Position numbers and translations under genes: made by a program | Notes under the pieces: model-generated | The model's input: the letters and a program-made list of their open reading frames with translations, nothing else | Databases searched by the model: none | Told to the model about the DNA's origin: nothing | From: Brevundimonas sp. | Lineage (GTDB): Bacteria > Pseudomonadota > Alphaproteobacteria > Caulobacterales > Caulobacteraceae | NCBI RefSeq assembly: GCF_029946145.1 | Contig: NZ_JAQSDY010000001.1 | Span: 1-64,000 of the forward strand | Length of the DNA: 64,000 nucleotides | Direction of reading: 5' to 3' | Part shown: positions 1-9,998 of the stretch, piece by piece | How positions within the stretch are numbered: position 1 is the stretch's first letter | Layout of the letters: the number at the start of each line of letters is the position of its first letter

Positions 1-112
1 AGCCGGCGTCAATCGCCCCATACCAGCCGTTCGGCTCAGCCGCCGCAGCACCGGCCGACAGGGCCAGAGCCCCGGCCGCGCTGGTGGCCATGATGAAAGT
101 CTTTACGCGCAT
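1..112 (-). CDS. Outer-membrane protein, N-terminal fragment
   Basis: Only the first 37 residues lie in the window; the gene runs off the left edge. They form a typical signal peptide: a positively charged start (MRVKTF), an alanine-rich hydrophobic stretch and an AAAAEP cleavage region. The mature protein then begins with NGWYGAIDAG, which resembles the first beta-strand of OmpA/OmpW-like small barrels. Inference: a secreted, probably beta-barrel envelope protein. The exact family cannot be fixed from this fragment. The 180 bases upstream of it, up to the next gene, hold no recognisable feature. Confidence 0.55.
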   Translation of the reverse strand, partial: MRVKTFIMATSAAGALALSAGAAAAEPNGWYGAIDAG

Positions 113-291
113 GGGTGGATGCCCTCCGCAGCCCAAATGAATTTTGTGACGGCAGACGAGCAGCCGCTGAGGTCTCTTAACAGCCTCGCCGGCCAAGGTC
201 GAGCGGGGTAAGCGGGATAAGCGGGCAGCGTGGCCATATAGTTACAACCCTGAAATCCGCCTCCGGGTGAGATTCAAGGCGGGCGTGTGCC

Positions 292-477
292 TCAGCCGCC
301 GCCTGTTCGCCCGGTGGCCTTGCCAGTCCCTTCGCAGACGGCGCAGGTCTCGCCTGAAAAGCTGACGCCGGCGCCCTGGCACTCGGGACAGAGGGTCGGA
401 TCGGGGTGCTGCAGCGAGGCGGGATCCGTCGGACTGGACGGAGTCAGATCGCTGTCGTCGATATCGTGCGGGTTCAT
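292..477 (-). CDS. Small CxxCxGxG zinc-ribbon-like protein
   Basis: A 61-residue protein, divergent from argB. The first half is acidic and proline/serine-rich. The second half carries two DnaJ-type repeats, CPECQGAG (from residue 30) and CAVCEGTG (from residue 45), about 15 residues apart, which together could bind one zinc ion as in the DnaJ cysteine-rich region. No J domain is present, so this is not DnaJ. The ATG at 477 is chosen because it gives a compact protein; the reading frame stays open far upstream only because it runs antisense to argB. Function unknown. Confidence 0.55.
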   Translation of the reverse strand: MNPHDIDDSDLTPSSPTDPASLQHPDPTLCPECQGAGVSFSGETCAVCEGTGKATGRTGGG

Positions 478-567
478 GCCGATGGAACGGCGCAGGGCCC
501 GTCCGGTTTCATGAGGGCCGGTTTCATGATGACAGCGGCCAGCCTTGGCTTTACGGACCCGCTCATC

Positions 568-1494
568 ATGGACGAGACCGAACGGCAATCCGAAGAACGC
601 GGCTGGGATACGGCGAAGACGCTGGCCGAGGCCCTGCCGTACATCCAGATCTATGACCGCAAGACGGTGGTGATCAAATACGGCGGCCACGCCATGGGCG
701 AAAGCGCCGTGGCCAAACAGTTCGCCGCCGACGTGGTCCTGCTGAAGCTGATGGGCGTCAATCCGGTCGTCGTCCACGGCGGCGGGCCCCAGATCAGCGC
801 CATGCTGGACAAGGCCGGGGTCCGCTCCAGCTTCGTCGACGGCCTGCGGGTGACCGACGCCGACACCATGCAGGTCGCCGAAATGGTCCTGTCCGGAGCG
901 GTCAACAAGGAGATCGCCCACTGGATCACCATGGCCGGGCGCGAGGCGGACGTGCGCGGCATCGGCCTGTCGGGCAAGGACGCAGGCCTGCTGACAGTGG
1001 AAAAGACCCGCCGGACCAAACGCGACCCCGACAGCATGATCGAACACGAGGTCGATCTGGGTCTGGTCGGCGAGCCGACGAAGGTGGATCCCAAGCTGAT
1101 CGTGCGCCTGCTTGAGTCCGACGCCGACTGGGTGCCGGTGATCGCGCCGATCGGCGTGGCCGAGGACGGCCAGACCTTCAACGTCAACGCCGACACGGTC
1201 GCCGGGGCCCTGGCCGGCTCGCTTAAGGCCAAGCGCATGCTGCTGCTGACCGATGTGGCGGGGGTCAAGGGCGCCGACGGCGAGATCATTCGCCAGATGA
1301 CCGTCGGCGAAGCCTCGAAGCTGATCGACGACGGCGTCGCGACCGGCGGCATGATTCCCAAGCTGCAGACCGCCATGGCGGCCGTGCGCGACGGGGTCGA
1401 GGCCGTGGTCATCCTCGACGGCCGCCGTCCGCACGCCATGCTGGTCGAGCTGTTCACCGAACACGGAGCCGGCACCCTGGTGAAGGCGGAATGA
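568..1494 (+). CDS. argB: Acetylglutamate kinase
   Basis: Phosphorylates N-acetyl-L-glutamate with ATP, the second step of arginine synthesis in the cytoplasm. The sequence shows the amino-acid-kinase fold signatures: [11 protein letters not shown] near the N-terminus (phosphate-binding lysine), [10 protein letters not shown], the [12 protein letters not shown] substrate/nucleotide segment and a C-terminal [10 protein letters not shown] motif. At 308 residues it matches the usual family length. The start at 568 (MDETERQ) is favoured; in-frame ATGs at 511, 526 and 529 are possible and none has a clear ribosome-binding site. Its stop overlaps the next gene by 4 bases (ATGA), so argB, the HAD enzyme and dapD are probably one operon. 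Confidence 0.95.
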   Translation: MDETERQSEERGWDTAKTLAEALPYIQIYDRKTVVIKYGGHAMGESAVAKQFAADVVLLKLMGVNPVVVHGGGPQISAMLDKAGVRSSFVDGLRVTDADTMQVAEMVLSGAVNKEIAHWITMAGREADVRGIGLSGKDAGLLTVEKTRRTKRDPDSMIEHEVDLGLVGEPTKVDPKLIVRLLESDADWVPVIAPIGVAEDGQTFNVNADTVAGALAGSLKAKRMLLLTDVAGVKGADGEIIRQMTVGEASKLIDDGVATGGMIPKLQTAMAAVRDGVEAVVILDGRRPHAMLVELFTEHGAGTLVKAE

Positions 1495-2183
1495 GCGCCG
1501 AGGCTTTCGAGGCGACGGAACTCGGAGCCGATCTGCGCCACATCCGCAGCTGGATCTTCGACCTGGACGACACCCTGTATCCGCCCGAGTCGCAGTTCAT
1601 GCGGCTGATCCAGCAACGCATCAACGACTATGTGGTGCGCACCTCCGGCCTGCCGGCCGACGAGGCCATGGTGGTCCAGAAGGGCTATCTGCATGATTAC
1701 GGCACCTCGCTGGCCGGGCTGATGGCCCATCATGAGATCGATCCCCACGACTTCCTGGCCGAGGTGCATGACGTGCCCCTGGACGTGCTGACGCCCGATC
1801 CGGGTCTGCGCGCGGCGCTGGAACGGCTTGAGGGGCCGCGCATCGTCTTCACCAACGGATCGACGGCCCATGCCCGGCGCGTCATCGAACGGCTGCAGCT
1901 GGCGGACCTCTTCGACGGCCTGTTCTCGCTCGAGGACGGCGATCTGATCCCCAAGCCCGATCCCCGTACCTTCGCCCGGATGGCAGAGCGGTTCGGCATC
2001 GCGCCCGCCTCGGCCGCCTTCTTCGAGGACACGGTGCGAAACCTCGAACCGGCCCACGCCCTCGGCATGACGACCGTGCTTGTCGGACAGCGGGCCCACG
2101 ACGCCGACCTCCCCTTCGTCGATCACCGGGCGGCCACGCTCGGCCCCTTCCTCGCCACCGCCCGCCTGCCCGGAGACGCCTGA
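1491..2183 (+). CDS. HAD-family pyrimidine 5'-nucleotidase
   Basis: A 230-residue haloacid-dehalogenase hydrolase of the SDT1/pyrimidine-5'-nucleotidase type. Motif I is [10 protein letters not shown] (nucleophile Asp near residue 24), motif II is VFTNGS, the motif III lysine is in IPKPDP and motif IV is FFEDTVRN. The helical cap between motifs I and II is short. Members dephosphorylate pyrimidine nucleoside monophosphates; the actual substrate here is inference. It is translationally coupled to argB upstream (4-base overlap) and to dapD downstream (TGATG, one shared base). Confidence 0.85.
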   Translation: MSAEAFEATELGADLRHIRSWIFDLDDTLYPPESQFMRLIQQRINDYVVRTSGLPADEAMVVQKGYLHDYGTSLAGLMAHHEIDPHDFLAEVHDVPLDVLTPDPGLRAALERLEGPRIVFTNGSTAHARRVIERLQLADLFDGLFSLEDGDLIPKPDPRTFARMAERFGIAPASAAFFEDTVRNLEPAHALGMTTVLVGQRAHDADLPFVDHRAATLGPFLATARLPGDA

Positions 2184-3043
2184 TGCTGGATCGCGCGCAC
2201 CTTGAAGCCGTCATCGAAACCGCCTGGGGGGGCCGGGCCGACATCTCGGTCTCCACCCACGGCGAGGTCCGCAAGGCCGTGGAACAGGCCCTGGCCATGC
2301 TGGACTCGGGCGAGGCGCGGGTCGCGTCACGGGGCGCGGACGGCGTCTGGACCACGCATCAGTGGCTGAAGAAGGCCGTGCTGCTGTCGTTCCGGCTGAA
2401 CCCGAACGTCCGCATGGGCTCAGCCGTAGGGGCGACCATGGGCGTCACCGACCCCACGCCCGGCCCTTACTGGGACAAGGTGCCGGTCAAATGGGCCCAC
2501 TGGACCGAGGCGGACTTCGAACGCGCCGGCTTCCGCGCCGTGCCGGGCGCAGTCGCGCGTCAGGGCGCCTTCATCGGCCGCAACGTCGTGCTGATGCCGA
2601 GCTTCGTGAACATCGGCGCTTACGTGGACGAGGGTTCCATGGTCGACGCCTGGGCCACGGTCGGATCCTGCGCCCAGATCGGCAGGAACGTGCACCTGTC
2701 AGGCGGGGCGGGCATCGGCGGGGTGCTGGAGCCGCTGCAGGCCAATCCGACCATCATCGAGGACGGCTGTTTCATCGGCGCCCGCGCCGAGGTGGCCGAG
2801 GGCGTGATCGTGCGCGAGGGCGCCGTGCTGGCCATGGGCGTCTATCTGTCGGCCTCGACGAAGATCATCGACCGGGCGACCGGCGAGGTCTTCCGGGGCG
2901 AGGTGCCGGCGTATTCCGTGGTGGTGCCGGGCAGCCTGCCCGACCCGAACGGCGGGCCGTCACTGTACTGCGCCGTCATCGTCAAACGGGTCGACGCGCA
3001 GACGCGGGCGAAGACCGGAGTCAACGAACTGCTGCGGGACTGA
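2183..3043 (+). CDS. dapD: Tetrahydrodipicolinate N-succinyltransferase
   Basis: Transfers succinyl from succinyl-CoA to tetrahydrodipicolinate in the succinylase branch of diaminopimelate/lysine synthesis, feeding peptidoglycan. The 286-residue length is typical. The N-terminal helical domain is followed by a left-handed beta-helix with hexapeptide repeats ([17 protein letters not shown] onwards, about residues 135-240), and the [13 protein letters not shown] and CFIGARAEV segments are characteristic of DapD. The start overlaps the previous stop by one base. dapE, its usual pathway partner, is not in the window. Confidence 0.95.
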   Translation: MLDRAHLEAVIETAWGGRADISVSTHGEVRKAVEQALAMLDSGEARVASRGADGVWTTHQWLKKAVLLSFRLNPNVRMGSAVGATMGVTDPTPGPYWDKVPVKWAHWTEADFERAGFRAVPGAVARQGAFIGRNVVLMPSFVNIGAYVDEGSMVDAWATVGSCAQIGRNVHLSGGAGIGGVLEPLQANPTIIEDGCFIGARAEVAEGVIVREGAVLAMGVYLSASTKIIDRATGEVFRGEVPAYSVVVPGSLPDPNGGPSLYCAVIVKRVDAQTRAKTGVNELLRD

Positions 3044-3088
3044 CGCGCGCTCAAGGAGCGAGGCGCCGTGCGCCGGGCGGCAGCGCCC

Positions 3089-4312
3089 TTAAGACGCCGC
3101 CAGCCGGACCAGCTTGCCGTTCTGTTCGTCGGTAATGGCCCAGACGGCGCCATCAGGCCCCACCGCCACGTCCCGGACGCGTTCGCCGAGATCCGTCATC
3201 AGCCGTTCCTCGCCGACAACCCGGCCGCCTTCGAGCACCAGCCGCGCGATGTGCTTTTCCTTGAGGCCGGCGACCAGCAGATTGCCGCGCCAGCCCGGGA
3301 ACATGGCGCCATCGTAGAAGGTCATGCCGCCGGGCGCGATGACCGGGTCCCAGTAATAGACGGGCTGCTCCATGCCCTCGCGCGCGGTGACGCCCTCGTT
3401 GATCGGGCCGCCGCTGTATTCGACGCCATAGGCGATGACTGGCCAGCCGTAGTTCCTGCCCCCTTCCGGGCGGTTCAGTTCGTCGCCGCCGCGCGTGCCG
3501 TGCTCCATGGTCCAGAGTGCGCCGTCGGGCGCGACCGCCGCGCCCTGGACGTTGCGGTGACCCAGCGACCATATCTCGGGCAGGGCGCCTGCGCGGCCGA
3601 CGAAGGGATTGTCCCGCGGGACCGAGCCGTCGGCGTTGATGCGAATGACCTTGCCCATGTGCGAGCCCAGGTCCTGGGCCTGTGGCCGCATCGGCCGGTC
3701 GGACCGTTCGCCCAGGGTGACGAACAGATGACCCGCCCCGTCGAAGGCCAGCGAGGACCCGAAATGCTTGTCGCCGTCATAGACCGGGACGGCGCGGAAG
3801 ATGACCTGGACGTTCTCGACCCGGGCGCCGTCCCCGGACAGCCGGCCGCGCGCCACCGAGGTGGCGTTTCCGCCCTCGCGGGGCTCGGCGTAGCTCCAGT
3901 AGATCAGCCGGTCCTGGCCGAAGGTCGGGCCGACCGCCACGTCCAGCAGGCCGCCCTGGCCGCGGGCGTCCACCGCCGGCAGGCCGGCGACCGGCTCGCC
4001 GGTCACGCCCTCGGCCGTGATGATTCGCAGGCGGCCGGGCCGCTCGGTGACCAGCCAGCGGCCGTCGGGCAACAGGGCCAGCCCCCACGGATGCTCCAGC
4101 CCGGACGCCACGACGCTGTGCGCCATCGCCGTTTCGGTGCGGACGCCGGGCGCGCGGGTCTGGCCGGCGAAGGCGGGGCGCTGGCTTGCGCCGTTGGCGG
4201 GCCGGGTTTCCAGTGCGGCGCCGGCCGGGGGAGGCGCGTCCTGTCCATTGGCTCCGCAGGCGGCGGAAAGGGCGGCGACGGCGACCGTGGCGGCGAGGGC
4301 GAGCAGGCGCAT
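3089..4312 (-). CDS. PQQ-dependent aldose sugar dehydrogenase-type lipoprotein
   Basis: A 407-residue beta-propeller of the soluble glucose dehydrogenase / YliI family, which oxidises aldoses in the periplasm using PQQ and calcium. The signal peptide ends in a lipobox (LSAACG, Cys at about residue 19). Family motifs are HPWGLALLPDGRWLVTERPGRL, GGLLDVAVGP, GHRNVQGAA and GGRNYGWPV. It converges with dapD with a 45-base gap. No PQQ synthesis genes are in the window. The substrate is not predictable from sequence. Confidence 0.85.
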   Translation of the reverse strand: MRLLALAATVAVAALSAACGANGQDAPPPAGAALETRPANGASQRPAFAGQTRAPGVRTETAMAHSVVASGLEHPWGLALLPDGRWLVTERPGRLRIITAEGVTGEPVAGLPAVDARGQGGLLDVAVGPTFGQDRLIYWSYAEPREGGNATSVARGRLSGDGARVENVQVIFRAVPVYDGDKHFGSSLAFDGAGHLFVTLGERSDRPMRPQAQDLGSHMGKVIRINADGSVPRDNPFVGRAGALPEIWSLGHRNVQGAAVAPDGALWTMEHGTRGGDELNRPEGGRNYGWPVIAYGVEYSGGPINEGVTAREGMEQPVYYWDPVIAPGGMTFYDGAMFPGWRGNLLVAGLKEKHIARLVLEGGRVVGEERLMTDLGERVRDVAVGPDGAVWAITDEQNGKLVRLAAS

Positions 4313-4497
4313 GGGAATCCCCTTGAACGGAACAGCGAACGAACGGCCTGTCCTGCCTAGCCGTTCCGGCCCCGCGGCGTCACGTCCCTCGCCCGTCGGC
4401 CATGGTGTTTCATCGACTTGAATCCGCCGCGGCCCGCCTATATAGGCACGCCTCTTCCGGCGGTCAGACCAGTTCCCGCCGGGACTCGAGCAATCGG

Positions 4498-4574
4498 GGC
4501 TGGGTAGCTCAGCTGGTTAGAGCGGTGGATTCATAACCCACAGGTCGGCGGTTCGAGCCCGCCTCCAGCCACCA
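4498..4574 (+). tRNA. tRNA-Met (CAT)
   Basis: A 77-base cloverleaf: acceptor GGCTGGG pairs with TCCAGCC, D-stem GCTC/GAGC, anticodon loop TTCATAA (anticodon CAT), T-arm GGCGG-TTCGAGC-CCGCC and encoded ACCA. The 31-39 position of the anticodon stem is an A-C mismatch. A normal D-stem and an acceptor that pairs at position 1 point to an elongator rather than initiator tRNA, although CAT could also belong to a tRNA-Ile that is later modified. Confidence 0.92.
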
Positions 4575-4801
4575 CCCCTTCCCTGACATCCCAGGACCGG
4601 ACTCTCCGTTCACGGATCAGATCCGACGATCATCCACAGCTAAACCGCCCACAGCAGTGTGTCTCCCGTGTCACCCGTCGAGGCTGTCATATCACTGTCA
4701 CACGAATGTCGTCCCACTTTCCCACGGCACGCCTAGAGGGGGCGGGATTTCAACCGGCTGCCGCCGGTCGCAGGGCTCGCGCCCATCTTCATCGGGGATA
4801 G

Positions 4802-7510
4802 ATGACAATGACGAACCGCAAACGCGTGTTCTGGGCGACGACCGCCCTCTTCAGCGGCCTCCTGGTCGCCGGAGCCGCCTCCGCCCAGTCTTCGGGCACG
4901 GTCGCGACCGAAGGCGCCACCGAACTGGACACCGTGGTCGTCACGGGCGCCCGGACGCCCAGCATCGACGGCGTCATCGTCGCCCAGACGGTCCCGAAGA
5001 CCCGTTCCAGCATCTCGCAGGAGTTCATCTCGACCCAATCCTCGGGCCAGACGATCCTGCAGACCCTGAACCTGGTCCCCGGCCTGAACTTCGTGAACAA
5101 CGACCCCTACGGCAACTCGGGCGGCAACATCCGCCTGCGCGGCTTCGACGGCAACCGCGTCTCGCTGACCTTCGACGGCATGCCGCTGAACGACACCGGC
5201 AACTACGCCGCCTACACCAACCAGATGCTGGACTCGGAACTGATTGACCGCGCCTCGGTCAACCAGGGCACGACCGACGTCGACAGCCCGACCGCCTCGG
5301 CGACCGGCGGCACCATCAACCTGCTGTCCGCCCGCCCGCTCGAAGAAGCCGGCGTCGAGGTCAAGGCGACGATCGGCGAGAACAACTACGGCCGCGTCTA
5401 CCTGCGCGCCGACACCGGCGCCTTCGGCCCCTGGGGCACGACGGCCTACACCACGGTGTCGTACACGAACTATGACAAGTTCCGCGGACCGGGCGAACTG
5501 GAGAAGCTCCAGTTCAACGGCAAGCTCTATCAGGACCTGGGCGGCAACGGGAATTTCGCCAGCATCGCGGGCCATTACAACCGCAACCGTAACGCCGCCT
5601 TCTTCAACAACTACACGCTCGCGAACTTCAACAGCGGCGTGGAGCCGCTTGAGAACGACATCGCCTGCTTCCGTCCGTTCGCCGCCGCCGGAACGGTTCA
5701 GGACGAGAACACCCAGTCGAGCCGCATCCGGTCCGACGGCTCGATCGCCTCGGGCAACTGCACCAGCGCAATCAATCTGCGCATCAACCCGTCCGACACC
5801 GGCAACATCCGGGGCCAGTTCAGCTATGCGCTGACCGACAACCTGCGTTTCACCTTCGACCCGTCCTACCAGTACGTCCTCGCGACGGGCGGCACGACCA
5901 CCAGCCTGGTGAGCGAGCGTGACGACCGACTGGACCAGAACCGCCTGAACAACAACAGCGCGACGGGCCTGTCCGCCATCACCAACGCCCAGTGCGTCAC
6001 CGCCCTGTACAACACCACGGGCCGCGACCTTAACGGCGACGGCGACACCTGCGACAACGTTCACGTCTATGCGCCGTCGGTGACCAACACCAACCGCTAC
6101 GGCCTCAGCACGTCGCTGATCTGGGACCTGAACGACGATCACCGCATCCGCGGCGCCTATGCGCTTGACTACGGTCGTCACCGCCAGACCGGCGAGGGCA
6201 CCTTCATCACCCGCGACTCCCGGCCCTATGACGTCTTCAGCACCGATGGCGCGCCGGACCAGGCCGTCACCGGCCGCGATGGTTCGATCTATCGCTTCCG
6301 TGACCGCTTCTCGATCGCCGAACTGCAGCAGTTCTCGCTCGAGTACATCGGCGACTTCTTCAACGACTCGCTGACGATCAATCTCGGCGTTCGCGCGCCC
6401 GAGTTCACCCGCGAACTGAACCAGTACTGCTTCTCGCAGAACGGCTCGTCGAACGTGCGTTGCACCACGGAAACGCCCGCGACGACCCTCGCCAGCGGAA
6501 ACGTCACCTTCGCCTCGACCGGCTCGACCCAGTACATCCCCCCGTACGCCGCCGAGCTGAACTACGACGACGTCCTGCCAAACGTGGGTGCGGTCTATCG
6601 CTTCGGCGGCGGCCACAGCGTCTACGCCAGCTACGCCGAGGGCATGTCGGTGCCGCGGACGGACAACCTGTACCAGCCGGTGCGGAACACGACGGACAAC
6701 TCGATCGACTTCACGACGGTGCAACCGGAAACGACCAAGGCCTATGACCTCGGCTACCGCTTCCGCAGCTCGCGACTGATCGCCCAGGCCGTACTCTGGT
6801 ACGTCGAGTTCGAGAACCGCATCGTCCAGTCGCAGGACAACGACATCACCTCGCCGACCTTCGGCTTCTCCGTCGACCGTAACGTCGGCGCCGTGAAGCA
6901 GCAGGGCTTCGACGGCCAGTTGGGCTACATCTTCAGCGACCGCTTCGCGCTGAACCTGTCGGCCTCGTATAACGAGAGCGAGCTGCAGGACAATCTGTTC
7001 CTGGGCAACTTCAACTGCACCACCGCCAACCAGGTTGCGGGCAGCACGCCGGCTTGCGCCACCGCGCCTGCCTCGACGGCGATCCCTCTGTACCTGCAAA
7101 CCGCCGGCAAGACCCTGGTCGAAACCCCGGACTGGACCTTCTCGGCCCGCGCCGACTGGGACGTGACCGAGAACCTGTCCTTTGGCCTGCAGGCCAAGTA
7201 TGTGGGCGAGCGTTTCGCGACGGACGTCAACGACGAAATCTCGGACGCCTATACGGTCGCCGATATGGACATCCGTTACGACCTGACCGACGCCTTCGGC
7301 ATCCGTGGCGCCTATGTTCAGCTGAACGTGAACAACCTGCTGGACGAAGACTATCTGGGCAACATCTCGACGGGCAACAACGGCCTGTCGTCGGTCGTCA
7401 CGACCGATCCCCGCGTGCCGGCCGCCACGGCCAACCGCTCCGGGTCCGCCCGCACCTACTCGCTGGGTTCGCCGCGCACCGCGCAGATCACCCTGGGCAT
7501 GAAGTTCTAG
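4802..7510 (+). CDS. TonB-dependent receptor
   Basis: A 902-residue outer-membrane receptor with a signal peptide ending ASAQ (residues 1-29). The plug domain begins near LDTVVVTGAR and contains ILQTLNLVPGLNF and IRLRGFDGNRVSLTFDGMPLND; about 22 beta-strands follow and the chain ends in the aromatic residue F (GMKF), as BamA substrates do. Such proteins import siderophores, sugars or other ligands using TonB energy. The ligand is unknown and no transporter or enzyme partner adjoins it. GGGGA lies five bases before the start at 4802; an ATG at 4808 is an alternative. The 227 bases between the tRNA and this gene hold no riboswitch that I recognise. Confidence 0.92.
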   Translation: MTMTNRKRVFWATTALFSGLLVAGAASAQSSGTVATEGATELDTVVVTGARTPSIDGVIVAQTVPKTRSSISQEFISTQSSGQTILQTLNLVPGLNFVNNDPYGNSGGNIRLRGFDGNRVSLTFDGMPLNDTGNYAAYTNQMLDSELIDRASVNQGTTDVDSPTASATGGTINLLSARPLEEAGVEVKATIGENNYGRVYLRADTGAFGPWGTTAYTTVSYTNYDKFRGPGELEKLQFNGKLYQDLGGNGNFASIAGHYNRNRNAAFFNNYTLANFNSGVEPLENDIACFRPFAAAGTVQDENTQSSRIRSDGSIASGNCTSAINLRINPSDTGNIRGQFSYALTDNLRFTFDPSYQYVLATGGTTTSLVSERDDRLDQNRLNNNSATGLSAITNAQCVTALYNTTGRDLNGDGDTCDNVHVYAPSVTNTNRYGLSTSLIWDLNDDHRIRGAYALDYGRHRQTGEGTFITRDSRPYDVFSTDGAPDQAVTGRDGSIYRFRDRFSIAELQQFSLEYIGDFFNDSLTINLGVRAPEFTRELNQYCFSQNGSSNVRCTTETPATTLASGNVTFASTGSTQYIPPYAAELNYDDVLPNVGAVYRFGGGHSVYASYAEGMSVPRTDNLYQPVRNTTDNSIDFTTVQPETTKAYDLGYRFRSSRLIAQAVLWYVEFENRIVQSQDNDITSPTFGFSVDRNVGAVKQQGFDGQLGYIFSDRFALNLSASYNESELQDNLFLGNFNCTTANQVAGSTPACATAPASTAIPLYLQTAGKTLVETPDWTFSARADWDVTENLSFGLQAKYVGERFATDVNDEISDAYTVADMDIRYDLTDAFGIRGAYVQLNVNNLLDEDYLGNISTGNNGLSSVVTTDPRVPAATANRSGSARTYSLGSPRTAQITLGMKF

Positions 7511-7536
7511 TCCAGTACTGACACCAAGACGGAAGA

Positions 7537-7565
7537 GGGCGGCCTGTTCACAGGCCGCCCTTTTT
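7537..7565 (+). terminator. Rho-independent terminator of the TonB receptor gene
   Basis: A perfect 10-bp stem (GGGCGGCCTG / CAGGCCGCCC) with a TTCA loop is followed directly by TTTTT, 26 bases after the receptor stop codon. Confidence 0.92.
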
Positions 7566-7650
7566 CTATGGTCGTTCGGGGGCCGCGCGTTGAAGTCGGA
7601 CCCCGCGCCCTCTATCTGGCGCGATCGGTCATTCGCCGATACGAGGCCCC

Positions 7651-8655
7651 ATGAACCAGTTCCCCGTCCCCGCCGAATGGGCGCCGCACCGCGCGATGTG
7701 GGTCGGCTGGCCCAGCCACGCCGAGCTGTGGGAGGACAATCTCGAACCGGCCCGGGGCGAGGTCGAGGCCCTGGTCCGCGCCCTGGCCGGTCCGGGCCGC
7801 GAGAAGGTGCGGCTGCTGGTGGGCAAGCCGGAAGCGCTGGACGACGCCCGCGCCCGGTTCGCCGGCGTCGCCGGTGTCGAGATCGTCGATGGCCGCTTCG
7901 GCGATATCTGGCTGCGCGACACCGGCCCCATCTTCGGGGCCGGCTCAGCCACGGCCGCGGCCTTCCGCTTCAACGGCTGGGGCGGCAAGTATGAGCTCGA
8001 GCATGACGACACGGTCGCCGACCAGATCGGTCGGGCCTCGGGCGCGCCCCTGACCCGCAACGACTTCATCCTTGAGGGCGGGGCGGTGGAACACGACGGT
8101 CAGGGCACCATCCTGACCACGCGCCAGTGCGTGCTGAACCGCAATCGCAATCCCGGCTGGACCGAGGAAAAGGCGGAGGCGGCCCTCGCCAACGCCCTCG
8201 GCGCCCGCAAGGTTCTGTGGCTCGGCGACGGCCTGCTGAACGACCACACGGACGGCCATGTCGACAACCTGGCCCGCTTCGTCGCGCCCGGAGTGGTCGC
8301 CTGCCCGGTCGCGTGGGGCCGCGGCGATCCCAATGACGACGTCTATGACACGGTGGCCCGGACGCTGTCGCAGATGACGGATGCGACCGGCGCGCCGCTC
8401 AAGGTGCTGCGCCTGCCCTCGCCCGGCTTCGTCGGCGACGAGAACGAAAAGCCCGTGCCGGCCAGCCACATGAATTTCCTCATCGCCAACGGCGCCGTCA
8501 TCGTGCCGACCTACGGCGACACCCGCGCCGCCGATCTGGCCTGTCAGGGTCTGGCGACGGCCTTCCCGGACCGCGAGATCATCGCCCTGCCGTCGATCGC
8601 CATCCTCTCCGGCGGCGGATCCTTCCACTGCATCACCCAGCAGGAGCCCGCATAG
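7651..8655 (+). CDS. aguA: Agmatine deiminase
   Basis: Hydrolyses agmatine to N-carbamoylputrescine and ammonia. This 334-residue protein is a guanidine-modifying beta/alpha propeller with the catalytic cysteine in GGGSFHC (Cys327), the histidine motif NDHTDGHVDN and the substrate segment WLRDTGP. The family length is 330-370 residues. aguB lies 473 bases downstream and converts the product to putrescine; the two are separated by an inserted repeat-flanked gene. Confidence 0.93.
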   Translation: MNQFPVPAEWAPHRAMWVGWPSHAELWEDNLEPARGEVEALVRALAGPGREKVRLLVGKPEALDDARARFAGVAGVEIVDGRFGDIWLRDTGPIFGAGSATAAAFRFNGWGGKYELEHDDTVADQIGRASGAPLTRNDFILEGGAVEHDGQGTILTTRQCVLNRNRNPGWTEEKAEAALANALGARKVLWLGDGLLNDHTDGHVDNLARFVAPGVVACPVAWGRGDPNDDVYDTVARTLSQMTDATGAPLKVLRLPSPGFVGDENEKPVPASHMNFLIANGAVIVPTYGDTRAADLACQGLATAFPDREIIALPSIAILSGGGSFHCITQQEPA

Positions 8656-8661
8656 CGGTGG

Positions 8662-8692
8662 AGTGATTAGTGGATAGTGATTAGTGGTTGTC
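8662..8692 (+). repeat. Left inverted repeat of the cassette
   Basis: Contains two AGTGATTAGTGG units and ends in TTGTCT. Its reverse complement matches 9098-9127 at about 27 of 30 positions. The sequence is markedly AT-richer than the surrounding genes. Confidence 0.8.
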
Positions 8693-8715
8693 TCCTCATG
8701 GAACCGGAGGTTGGC

Positions 8716-9093
8716 ATGACGGACGGCGTCACAGGGTATCGCGATCTGCACGTTTGGCGCAAAGCTCTGGATTGGGCTGAAGCAATCTACGAAGCGACAT
8801 CACACTGGCCGCGCGACGAGCGTTTCGGGCTGATCAGCCAAATTCGGCGCGCTGCTGTTTCGGTCGCTTCGAATATCGCCGAAGGAGCGGCCCGGCGCAG
8901 CACAGGTGAGTTCATCCAGTTTCTGGGAATGTCCCGGGGCTCGCTGGCCGAAGCCGAAACCCAACTGCTCCTCGCCGAACGTTTGGGATATCTGCCGGGC
9001 GCTGATGCTGCGGCCTTGCTCGGTGCGGCCGGAGAAATCAGCCGGATGTTGGTCGCGCTCAATATTTCGTTGAAACAGAAGCAGAGTCGCTAG
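8716..9093 (+). CDS. Four-helix-bundle protein (S23/IVP family)
   Basis: A 125-residue protein of the family first known from intervening sequences in 23S rRNA genes and related to the Avd accessory protein of diversity-generating retroelements. Family hallmarks are YRDLHVWRKALDWAEAIY at the N-terminus, FGLISQIRRAAVSVASNIAEG at the start of helix 2 (residues about 35-55) and an E-x-x-L amphipathic C-terminal half. The start at 8716 is chosen because GGAGG lies five bases upstream; ATG 8698 is an alternative. It lies between two polyamine genes with which it has no obvious functional link. No rRNA or reverse transcriptase is nearby. The molecular role of stand-alone members is not established. 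Confidence 0.85.
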   Translation: MTDGVTGYRDLHVWRKALDWAEAIYEATSHWPRDERFGLISQIRRAAVSVASNIAEGAARRSTGEFIQFLGMSRGSLAEAETQLLLAERLGYLPGADAAALLGAAGEISRMLVALNISLKQKQSR

Positions 9094-9097
9094 AAGC

Positions 9098-9127
9098 GAC
9101 AATCACTAATCACTAATCACTAATCAC
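9098..9127 (+). repeat. Right inverted repeat of the cassette
   Basis: GACAA followed by CACTAAT repeats; the last base is one position before the aguB ATG. It is the inverted copy of the left repeat. No Shine-Dalgarno sequence exists inside it. Confidence 0.8.
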
Positions 9128-9128
9128 C

Positions 9129-9998
<870 letters not shown>

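Larger units (their letters stand above)
8662..9127 (+). mobile_element. Inverted-repeat-flanked cassette carrying a four-helix-bundle gene
   Basis: A roughly 466-base unit sits exactly between the aguA stop and the aguB start codon. The left end (8662-8692) is built from AGTGATTAGTGG-type units. The right end (9098-9127) is GACAA followed by three to four CACTAAT units. The ends are inverted copies with about three mismatches in 30 bases. The interior is less GC-rich than its neighbours and encodes one small protein. No transposase is present, so mobility is inferred from architecture only. Confidence 0.55.

Noticed and set aside
4575..4801. Riboswitch (for example cobalamin) upstream of the TonB receptor
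   Set aside because: No B12-box-like or other known aptamer core could be found in the 227 bases.
4733..7099. Minus-strand open frame of 788 codons under the first TonB receptor
   Set aside because: Valine/arginine-rich low-complexity translation typical of antisense to GC-rich genes; the plus strand encodes an intact receptor.
8716..9093. Diversity-generating retroelement around the four-helix-bundle gene
   Set aside because: The protein is related to Avd, but no reverse transcriptase, template repeat or variable-region gene is nearby.
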